From Acidimicrobiaceae bacterium (GTDB lineage: Bacteria > Actinomycetota > Acidimicrobiia > Acidimicrobiales > Ilumatobacteraceae): a stretch of 12,550 bases of DNA. This document shows, one piece after another, positions 1 to 6,257 of the stretch (the stretch's first letter is position 1; the number at the start of each line of letters is the position of its first letter). The DNA lies in contig DMQJ01000118.1 in the NCBI GenBank assembly GCA_003455715.1, forward strand, positions 1 to 12,550, in the 5' to 3' direction. The notes below the pieces were generated by a model. That model was not told the DNA's origin. It worked only from the letters and a program-made list of their open reading frames with translations, and did not search any database. Position numbers and translations under genes: made by a program.

Positions 1-10
1 TCTCTGCAAT

Positions 11-62
11 CGAGTGTGCACTCGCCTCCCGGGACGCGAGTCTGCACTCGGGTCCCGAAGGG
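11..62. repeat. imperfect 26-bp tandem repeat forming a hairpin
   Basis: Two copies lie head to tail at 11-36 and 37-62. The first 14 bases of each copy are nearly identical (CGAGTGTGCACTCG and CGAGTCTGCACTCG, one difference), while the remaining 12 match at about half their positions. Each 14-mer is itself a small palindrome. Positions 30-41 also pair with 46-57 around a 4-base loop, with one G/G mismatch, giving a strong stem. It lies downstream of the minus-strand flavoenzyme gene, so it could end that transcript, but neither strand shows a T tract after the stem. It may instead be a copy of a dispersed intergenic repeat. The repeat and pairing are seen directly; the function is unknown. 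Confidence 0.6.
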
Positions 63-112
63 GTCGCTGCGCCACGCTCGCGGCGCCACTCGCCGCAGTG
101 CTTGTCAGCGAC
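63..112. repeat. nested inverted repeat in the 5' intergenic region
   Basis: Outer arms GTCGCTG (63-69) and CAGCGAC (106-112) are perfect complements. Inside them GCGGCG (80-85) pairs with CGCCGC (91-96) around a 5-base loop. Together with the hairpin at 30-57, nearly the whole gene-free stretch 1-128 can fold. On the minus strand it lies immediately after the TAG stop of the flavoenzyme gene at 129-131, so a structured 3' end or Rho-independent-like stop without a T tract is possible. In GC-rich DNA short stems arise by chance, so the outer arms are weak evidence. No coding sequence is supported in 1-128. Confidence 0.4.
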
Positions 113-128
113 GACGTGTGTTGGGCGC

Positions 129-2588
129 CTAGCTCTTCAGCCGGAAATTGCCAGGGTCGTGCAGCGGCCGATCGTGCCGCACTGCAGGGATCGGTTCGCC
201 GTACACCTCGATGATGAAGTCGGTTCGGTCGAGCAGTTCCACGGGCAGGTAGCCGTATACCACCGGCTTGCCCACCGTGTGCCCGAAGTTGGCGCTGGTG
301 GTGAACCCCACGACAGCTCCGCCGCCGCCCGGAACCATGATGGCCTCACCGCTCACCGGGTAGGCCATCGACTCCAGGGTGAAGGTGCAGAGGCGACGGG
401 TGACGCCAGCCTCTCGCTGACGAACGAGCGCGTCGCGGCCGAGGAAGTCGCCCTTGCGCAGGCTCACCCGCCAGCCCAGACCGGCCTCCCATGGCGTGGT
501 GTCGGGGGTGACGTCGGTGCTCCAGTACACGTAGCCCTTCTCCAGCCGCATCGTGTCGACCGCCCGGTAGCCCACATCGGCGATGCCGTGCGGCTCGCCT
601 GCGGCGCGCAAGACGTCGTAGACATGCGCCGCGTACTCGGTGGGAATGTGCAACTCCCACCCGAGTTCCCCCGTGTAGCCGATGCGCAGTGCCAGCACCG
701 GCGCCGACCCGATGGTGAGCTCGCGGGCTGTCGCGTAGGGAAAGGCCTCATTGCTCACGTCGTCGTCGCACGCGGCTGCCAGCACCATGCGAGCCAGCGG
801 CCCGCACAGGTTGATGACGGCGCGCGACGAGGTGAGGTCGCGAATCGTGACGGAGCAATCGGTGGGTGAGTTGGTGCGAATCCAGCCCATGTCGTGTGCG
901 CCGAACGCCGCGCCCGTGACCACGTACCACGTGTCGTCGCCAGTTCGCGTCATCGTCAGGTCGCACTCGATGCCGCCGCGTTCGTTGCAGAGCTGGGTGT
1001 AGATCACCGAGCCGACCGGCTTGTTCATGTCGGCGACGCTCAACCATTGCACCGCGTCGTTCGCGCCCGGCCCGCTGATCTCGAACTTGGCGAAGCTCGT
1101 CTGGTCGATGAGGGCGACGCGCTCGCGCACGGCCCGGGCCTCGGCGCCGAGATGCTCGAACCAGTTGCCGCCGGTGAACGAGGGTCGGTCGACCGGTTCG
1201 ACGCCGGCTGGAGCGAACCAGTTGGGTCGCTCCCATCCGCCCCGCGAGCCCATCACCGCTCCACGGGCCAACAGCGTGTCGTGCAGCGGGCTGCGACGAA
1301 TACCGCGGGCCGTCACCTTCTCGGAGCCGGGGGCCGCGAGCTTGTAGTGGTGGGCATACATCTCCACCATCCGCCGATCCATGAAGTGGCGTGTGGTGTG
1401 GTGGAACGAGAACCGTCGCACATCGAGCGGCCACAGGTCGAGACTGGGACGACCCTCCAGCATCCACTCGGCCATCATCTTTCCGGCGCCACCACCGGCG
1501 GCGATGCCGTAGAGGAACCCGGTGGCGACGTAGTAGTTGTCGAGTTCGGGCACCCGACCCATCACGAAGTCGGCATCGGCCGAGTAGGGGATGGGCCCGT
1601 TCAGCAGGGTGCGGATGCCCGCCTGCTCGAGGCACGGTGTACGCATCTGCCCCAGTTCTGCCAACTGGGCGAAGCGGTCGAAGTTGGGTTCGAACAACTG
1701 GCGCTGGAACGGAGAGGGGATGCCACTGGTGCCGAACGCGATCGTGTCGGGCTCGTAGCCGCCGATCAGCAGGCCAGGCCCGTCGGGCTTGTAGTACACG
1801 AGGTGGTCGGGGTCGCGCATCGTCGGCATCTTCCCCAGTTCCACCGGCGTATAGCCCTCGATCGGGCCGCTCAGCAGGTACTGGTGTTCCACCGCCGTGG
1901 CGGGAATGCGCACGCCCGCCATGGCGCCCACTTCCATGCCCCACATGCCTGCCGCGTTCACCACCATCTCGCACTCGATGGCACAGGGCTCACCGTCGGG
2001 GCCAACCGCGTGCACCGTGGTGCACTGCCGCCCGTCGACGGTGATGGCGGTGACCCTCGTGTGCTCGCTGATGGTGGCGCCGCGCATGCGTGCCCCGCGA
2101 GCGATGGCCATGGTGACGCTCGCTGGGTCGATGTAGCCGTCGGTGGGCAGGAACGCTGCGGCCAACACGCCCTCGGTGCTCATGAGCGGGAATAGCTCCT
2201 GCGCCCGCTGCGGTGAGATGACCTCCATCGGCAGGCCGAAACTCTTCGCCATGGTGGTGAGCCGCTTGAGCTCCATCACCCGTTCGGGCGAACACGCCAG
2301 GCGCAAGCTGCCGGTCTCGTGCCAGTCGACGGCCTGGCCCGTCTCGGCCTCGAGGCCCCGATACATCTCCACCGACTGCTCGAGCATGCGCGTCGTGTTG
2401 CGCGATGAGCGCAGCTGGCCCACCAGCCCGGCCGCATGCCAGGTGGCGCCATCGGTGAGCTGGTGTTGCTCCACCAAGAGAACATCGGCCTCGCCCATCT
2501 TGGTGAGCCAGTAGGCGATGGAGCAGCCGAGGATGCCTCCGCCGATCACCACGATGCGGGCGCGAGAGGGTACGGGTGTGGGTGCCAT
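129..2588 (-). CDS. dimethylglycine/sarcosine dehydrogenase-like FAD enzyme with folate-binding GcvT domain (copy 1)
   Basis: This predicted 819-residue enzyme oxidatively removes an N-methyl group from a methylated amine, probably dimethylglycine or sarcosine, and passes the one-carbon unit to tetrahydrofolate. An N-terminal DAO/Rossmann domain starts with VVIGGGILG (residues 13-21). It is followed by GATWHAAGL, where H51 matches the histidine that carries covalent FAD in the dimethylglycine dehydrogenase family. The family motif EHQY is at 234-237. A short FAO_M-type linker lies near 375-430, then GcvT and GcvT C-terminal barrel domains run to the end. GGIECD (D543) is the candidate folate-site acid. 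The length is typical of the family. There is no signal peptide, so it is cytoplasmic. The ATG has AAGG 9 bases upstream and starts 4 bases after the stop of its paralogue, so the two are co-transcribed. The exact substrate cannot be read from the sequence; TMAO-, proline-betaine- or other N-methyl demethylation are alternatives. Confidence 0.88.
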   Translation of the reverse strand: MAPTPVPSRARIVVIGGGILGCSIAYWLTKMGEADVLLVEQHQLTDGATWHAAGLVGQLRSSRNTTRMLEQSVEMYRGLEAETGQAVDWHETGSLRLACSPERVMELKRLTTMAKSFGLPMEVISPQRAQELFPLMSTEGVLAAAFLPTDGYIDPASVTMAIARGARMRGATISEHTRVTAITVDGRQCTTVHAVGPDGEPCAIECEMVVNAAGMWGMEVGAMAGVRIPATAVEHQYLLSGPIEGYTPVELGKMPTMRDPDHLVYYKPDGPGLLIGGYEPDTIAFGTSGIPSPFQRQLFEPNFDRFAQLAELGQMRTPCLEQAGIRTLLNGPIPYSADADFVMGRVPELDNYYVATGFLYGIAAGGGAGKMMAEWMLEGRPSLDLWPLDVRRFSFHHTTRHFMDRRMVEMYAHHYKLAAPGSEKVTARGIRRSPLHDTLLARGAVMGSRGGWERPNWFAPAGVEPVDRPSFTGGNWFEHLGAEARAVRERVALIDQTSFAKFEISGPGANDAVQWLSVADMNKPVGSVIYTQLCNERGGIECDLTMTRTGDDTWYVVTGAAFGAHDMGWIRTNSPTDCSVTIRDLTSSRAVINLCGPLARMVLAAACDDDVSNEAFPYATARELTIGSAPVLALRIGYTGELGWELHIPTEYAAHVYDVLRAAGEPHGIADVGYRAVDTMRLEKGYVYWSTDVTPDTTPWEAGLGWRVSLRKGDFLGRDALVRQREAGVTRRLCTFTLESMAYPVSGEAIMVPGGGGAVVGFTTSANFGHTVGKPVVYGYLPVELLDRTDFIIEVYGEPIPAVRHDRPLHDPGNFRLKS

Positions 2589-2592
2589 GGGT

Positions 2593-5055
2593 TCAGGCCT
2601 TCACTCGAGAGTTGGTGGGGTCGTACAGGGGTTGGAGCGAGGCCTCGGCTGCCACTCGTTCGCCAGCGACCTCCAGTTCGTACGAGCCCGCCAACAGCCA
2701 GTCGGCGGTCACTCCGTCGGCGTGGCGCACGTAGCCGTATCCGATGCTGCGGCCGATGGTGTAGCCGTACCCGCCGCTGGTGAGCCAGCCCACGCGTTGG
2801 CCGTCGCGGAAGATGGTCTCCCTCCCGAGCAGCACCACCTCGGGTGCCACGCTGAACGCGGCCAGCATCTTGCGCACGCCGTGCTCGCGTTGGGCGATGA
2901 TGGCGTCGCGGCCGCGGAACTCGACACCGCTCTTCACCTTCACGGCCCAACCGAGGCCAGCCTCCAACGGAGTGTGATCCGGGCCGATGTCGCTGCCCCA
3001 GGCCCGATAGCCCTTCTCCAGGCGGGTGCTCTCGATGGCCCGGTAGCCCGCATTGGTGAGACCGTGCTCGGCGCCCGCGGCCATGAGCGTGTCGTACACG
3101 CGTGGTGCGTACTCGACGGGGAGGTGGAGCTCCCACCCCAGTTCGCCCATGTACGTGATGCGCAACGCGCGCACCGGGCAACCAGCGATGCCGACGGTTT
3201 GCATCGTGGCGAAGGGGAACGCGGCGTTGGAGACGTCGGCGGAGGTGACCGCGGAGAGGATGGATCGGGCGCGTGGCCCCATCAGGGTGAGCACTGCGTA
3301 CGCCGACGTGACGTCGAACAGTTGGCAATGGGCGGCGGTGGGGATGTTGCGGCGGATCCAGTCGAAGTCGTGGGTGGCAAAGCCGGTGCCGGTGACGATG
3401 TAGAACTCGTCGTCGGCCACTCGCGCCACGGTGAGGTCGGCCTCGATGCCACCATGGTCGTTGAGCATCTGGGTGTAGGTAAGGCTGCCCACCGGCTTGC
3501 GCACGTTGTTGGCGCACACCCAATCGAGCGTGGTGAGCGCGTCGGGACCCTTCAGCACGAACTTGGCGAAGCTTGTCTGGTCGATGAGCACGGCCGCTTC
3601 CCGGCAGGCGGCGTGCTCTCGCCCGACCGCGCCGAACCAGTTCTGGCGCCCGTACGTGTAGTGGTCGTGGTCGGCCTCGCCGAGGTCGGGCGAGTGGAAC
3701 CAGTTCGGCCGTTCCCAGCCGAGCTTCTCGCCGAACACTGCGCCAGCCGACTTCAACCGGTCGTACAGCGGCGACGTGCGCGCTGGGCGGCCGCTGTGGT
3801 GCTCTTCGAACGGCCAGGCCATCGTGTAGTGCTTGCTGTAGGCCTCAAGCGTGCGGGTGCGCACCCAATCGGTGTCGGTGTGCGGTCGGCCGAAGCGGCG
3901 AATGTCGACCACCCACAGGTCGTAGGGCGGCTGCCCGGCGTGCACCCACTCCGCCAGCGCCTGCCCAGCGCCACCGCCAGCCGCGATGCCGAACGCGTTG
4001 AACCCCGCGCCGACGTAGAAGTTGGGCAGTTCTGGTGCTTCACCGAGGATGAAGTTCCCGTCGGGCGTGAAACTCTCGGGTCCGTTGATGAGTTGGCGGA
4101 TGCCCGTGTTGGCCAGCTGTGGCACTCGGCCGATGGCCAGTTCCATGGTGGGTGCGAAGTGGTCCCAGTTGCTGTCGAGCAGCTGGAACTGGAACGGGCG
4201 GGGAATGCCGCCGGTGGCCCAGGGAATGGGGTTGGGTTCGTACCCGCCCATCACCAGGCCACCCACTTCCTCCTTGTAGTACGTGAGCCGGTCGGGGTCG
4301 CGCAGGGTGGGCAGGTTGCGCGGCACCTCCGGCGTGAAGGGCTCGGTGATGACGTACTGGTGCTCCACGGGCACGAGCGGAACGTTGACTCCCACCGTGG
4401 CGGCGAGCGCACGAGTCCATTGGCCGCCACACAGCACCACCTTCTCGCATTCGATGCGGCCCTTGTCGGTCACCACGGCGCGGATGACGCCTGCCTCTAC
4501 CTCGATGCGCTGCACCTCAGTCTCTTCACAGATGGTGGCCCCAGCCATACGCGCGCCACGGGCGAGGGCCATGGTGATGTCGCTCGGGTTGGCCTGGCCG
4601 TCGGTGGGGAGGAAGGCGGCGCCCACCAGGTCGTCGATCTCCATCAGCGGCCATAGATCCTGGGCCTCCTTCGGCGACAGTAGGTGCATCTCCAGGCCGA
4701 AGCTCTTGGCGGTGGTGGCCTGGCGGCGCACCTCGGTCCACCGTTCCTGGTTGCACGCCAGCCGCAGGCCGCCGTTCATCTTCCACCCGGTGGCCTGACC
4801 CGTCTCCGCCTCCAGGGTCTTGTACAGCTCCACCGAGTTGCCAAGCAGTTGGGTGATGTTGGCACTGGTGCGCAACTGGCCCACCAGTCCGGCAGCGTGA
4901 AAGGTGCTGCCCGAGGTGAGCATGTGCTTCTCGACCAGCACGGTGTCGGTCCAGCCGAGCTTGGCGAGGTGGTAGGCCACGGAGCAGCCGACGATCCCGC
5001 CACCAATGACGACGACTCGGGCCTGTGAGGGAAGATCAGTCACGTCCCGCATCAT
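2593..5055 (-). CDS. dimethylglycine/sarcosine dehydrogenase-like FAD enzyme with folate-binding GcvT domain (copy 2)
   Basis: This is a paralogue of the downstream gene with the same architecture and about half of aligned residues identical by eye. With the chosen start it has 820 residues. The FAD-binding motif VVIGGGIVG is near residues 15-23. GSTFHAAGL places the presumed FAD-linking histidine at H53, preceded by Phe rather than the Trp seen in copy 1. EHQY is at 231-234, and the GcvT part carries GGIEAD with D540 as the candidate folate-site acid. Expected activity is oxidative N-demethylation with transfer of the methyl carbon to tetrahydrofolate. The frame is open to an ATG at 5091, but that codon has no Shine-Dalgarno. 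The ATG at 5055 has AGGG about 8 bases upstream and gives an N-terminus matching copy 1, so it is preferred. It is the first gene of the minus-strand pair and diverges from the transporter operon. One copy may use dimethylglycine and the other sarcosine; this is inference. Confidence 0.87.
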   Translation of the reverse strand: MMRDVTDLPSQARVVVIGGGIVGCSVAYHLAKLGWTDTVLVEKHMLTSGSTFHAAGLVGQLRTSANITQLLGNSVELYKTLEAETGQATGWKMNGGLRLACNQERWTEVRRQATTAKSFGLEMHLLSPKEAQDLWPLMEIDDLVGAAFLPTDGQANPSDITMALARGARMAGATICEETEVQRIEVEAGVIRAVVTDKGRIECEKVVLCGGQWTRALAATVGVNVPLVPVEHQYVITEPFTPEVPRNLPTLRDPDRLTYYKEEVGGLVMGGYEPNPIPWATGGIPRPFQFQLLDSNWDHFAPTMELAIGRVPQLANTGIRQLINGPESFTPDGNFILGEAPELPNFYVGAGFNAFGIAAGGGAGQALAEWVHAGQPPYDLWVVDIRRFGRPHTDTDWVRTRTLEAYSKHYTMAWPFEEHHSGRPARTSPLYDRLKSAGAVFGEKLGWERPNWFHSPDLGEADHDHYTYGRQNWFGAVGREHAACREAAVLIDQTSFAKFVLKGPDALTTLDWVCANNVRKPVGSLTYTQMLNDHGGIEADLTVARVADDEFYIVTGTGFATHDFDWIRRNIPTAAHCQLFDVTSAYAVLTLMGPRARSILSAVTSADVSNAAFPFATMQTVGIAGCPVRALRITYMGELGWELHLPVEYAPRVYDTLMAAGAEHGLTNAGYRAIESTRLEKGYRAWGSDIGPDHTPLEAGLGWAVKVKSGVEFRGRDAIIAQREHGVRKMLAAFSVAPEVVLLGRETIFRDGQRVGWLTSGGYGYTIGRSIGYGYVRHADGVTADWLLAGSYELEVAGERVAAEASLQPLYDPTNSRVKA

Positions 5056-5124
5056 CGCACGGACCCTGCACGTCGTCGCCGATCCGTCCATTTCTGGCGC
5101 GCGTCATCGAACGGTCTTTGGAAA

Positions 5125-5168
5125 GAATCAGACCCAGAAGGGGGAGTGAGAGGATTCAGCCCCAGAAG
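5125..5168. repeat. 16-bp direct repeat, possible operator half-sites
   Basis: GAATCAGACCCAGAAG (5125-5140) and GATTCAGCCCCAGAAG (5153-5168) match at 14 of 16 positions and are offset by 28 bp. They lie midway in the divergent control region, upstream of the possible plus-strand -10 box. Placement suggests protein-binding sites serving one or both operons. They could also be a chance duplication in purine-rich DNA. The repeat is seen; binding is inference. Confidence 0.45.
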
Positions 5169-5223
5169 CCTGGCGGGGTGGGGGGAGAGCGGGGTCTATG
5201 CTGCGGCGCAGTCTGGGGAGCTC

Positions 5224-5231
5224 AGGGGGAG
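5224..5231 (+). promoter_or_regulatory. ribosome binding site deciding the GTG start of the ATPase gene
   Basis: AGGGGGAG ends 9 bases before the GTG at 5241, a good Shine-Dalgarno distance. The next in-frame ATG at 5250 would be too far away, about 18 bases. The reading frame is open back to 5025, but that extension overlaps the divergent gene start and its translation resembles no ABC ATPase. Confidence 0.6.
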
Positions 5232-5240
5232 TGGTTGCAC

Positions 5241-6257
5241 GTGGACTCGATGATCTCGGTTCGTGACCTGTGGAAGGTGTACGGGCCTCGTGCCGAGCGG
5301 CTGGTGGGGTCGCCCGACGCCGACCTGCCCCGCGCCGAACTGGAGGCCCGCACGGGCAACGTGGTGGCCATGCGCGAGGTGTCGCTCGACGTGCTGCCCG
5401 GTGAGGTGTTCGTGGTGATGGGGTTGTCGGGCAGCGGCAAGAGCACGCTCATCCGCTGCGTCACTCGGCTCATCGAACCCACCGCGGGCTCGGTCACCAT
5501 CGAAGGCGACAACGTCACCGGTGCGTCCGACGCTGAGTTGCTCGCCATCCGTCGTCACAAGGTGTCGATGGTGTTCCAACACTTCGGCCTGCTCCCACAC
5601 CGCACGTTGCTCGACAACGTCGCCTTCGGCCTCGAGTTGCAGGGGGTCGACAAGCGCGACCGGCGCGATCGTGCCGCTGCCACGCTGGAACTGGTAGGTC
5701 TGCCCGGCATGGGCTCGTACAAGCCGCATCAGTTGAGTGGCGGACAGCAGCAACGCGTCGGCCTCGCCCGAGCCCTTGCCACGAACCCCGACATCATGTT
5801 GTTCGACGAGCCGTTCTCGGCCCTCGATCCGCTCATTCGCCGCGAGATGCAGGACGAGATCATCCGGCTGCGCCGCGAAGTGCGCAAGACGATGATGTTC
5901 ATCACCCACGACCTGTCGGAGGCACTGCGGCTCGGCGACCGCATCGCCATCATGCGCGATGGCCGCATCGTGCAAGTGGGTACCCCTGCAGAGGTGGTGC
6001 TCGAGCCAGCCGACGAGTACGTCGCCAACTTCGTGCGCGATGTGCCCCGCTCTCACGTGGTCCCCGTGAGCGCCGTCATGGGCCCTGCGAGCGACGGCCC
6101 GGTTGCCGGTGAGGTGGCGCACACCGCCAAGGTGCGCGACGTGGTGGGTCTGGTGGCCCACAGCGACCTGCCGGTGCGAGTGATGCACGATGGCCGTGCC
6201 GTTGGTTCCATCGACCGCACGGGTGTGCTGGCGGTCATCGCCGGCGAGGACGCCTGA
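5241..6257 (+). CDS. proV: glycine betaine/proline-type ABC transporter ATP-binding protein
   Basis: This is the cytoplasmic ATPase subunit of a quaternary-ammonium importer (ProV/OpuAA family), 338 residues. Walker A is GLSGSGKST (61-69), the ABC signature LSGGQQQR (165-172), Walker B IMLFDEP (185-191) and the H-loop histidine H223 in ITHD. The Q-loop context VFQHFGLLPHRT is characteristic of the ProV branch. The region before Walker A (GRAERLVG-like insert) also fits ProV. After about residue 280 there is a short tail with one CBS-like unit (HDGRAVGSIDRTGVLAVI). Typical ProV proteins are nearer 400 residues with a full CBS pair that senses ionic strength, so osmotic gating may be reduced or absent, which fits a catabolic importer. 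Its TGA overlaps the ATG of the permease by one base, indicating translational coupling. The GTG start at 5241 is chosen for its Shine-Dalgarno; ATG 5250 is the alternative. Confidence 0.9.
   Translation: MDSMISVRDLWKVYGPRAERLVGSPDADLPRAELEARTGNVVAMREVSLDVLPGEVFVVMGLSGSGKSTLIRCVTRLIEPTAGSVTIEGDNVTGASDAELLAIRRHKVSMVFQHFGLLPHRTLLDNVAFGLELQGVDKRDRRDRAAATLELVGLPGMGSYKPHQLSGGQQQRVGLARALATNPDIMLFDEPFSALDPLIRREMQDEIIRLRREVRKTMMFITHDLSEALRLGDRIAIMRDGRIVQVGTPAEVVLEPADEYVANFVRDVPRSHVVPVSAVMGPASDGPVAGEVAHTAKVRDVVGLVAHSDLPVRVMHDGRAVGSIDRTGVLAVIAGEDA

Larger units (their letters stand above)
5056..5240. promoter_or_regulatory. divergent intergenic control region between demethylase and transporter operons
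   Basis: These 185 bases separate two divergently transcribed operons and should hold both promoters. On the plus strand TATGCT (5197-5202) is a possible -10 box, but no convincing -35 lies 17 bases upstream. No good promoter is visible for the minus strand. An inverted repeat GGTCT (5113-5117) / AGACC (5130-5134) flanks CTTTGGAAAG. A direct repeat follows (listed separately). A G-rich stretch with runs at 5175-5178, 5180-5185 and 5191-5194 lies just before the possible -10. No known riboswitch core, such as the glycine riboswitch, is recognised. The layout suits co-regulation of uptake and breakdown by one regulator, but no regulator gene is in the window. Confidence 0.55.

Noticed and set aside
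11..62. CRISPR-like repeat array
   Set aside because: Only two imperfect units lie directly head to tail, with no unique spacers of constant length and no cas genes.
14..214. A 66-codon open frame at the window start
   Set aside because: It runs through the palindromic repeat into the 3' end of the demethylase gene on the opposite strand, has no Shine-Dalgarno and reads as Arg/Ala-rich noise.
2518..4656. A long open frame (712 codons) on the plus strand opposite demethylase copy 2, and others of 255 and 433 codons opposite copy 1
   Set aside because: These are shadows of GC-rich coding sequence. Their translations are low-complexity and rich in His, Arg, Gly and Val, match no family I recognise, and lie antisense to clearly conserved enzymes.
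5056..5091. Upstream ATG at 5091 for demethylase copy 2
   Set aside because: There is no Shine-Dalgarno before it, and the extra 12 residues are absent from the paralogue. ATG 5055 fits better.
5025..5240. N-terminal extension of the ATPase to 5025
   Set aside because: It would overlap the start of the divergent gene, lacks a ribosome binding site and adds 72 residues with no similarity to ABC ATPases.
5092..5240. Glycine or other riboswitch before the transporter operon
   Set aside because: The purine-rich tract looked suggestive, but no glycine riboswitch core or matching paired stems could be found.
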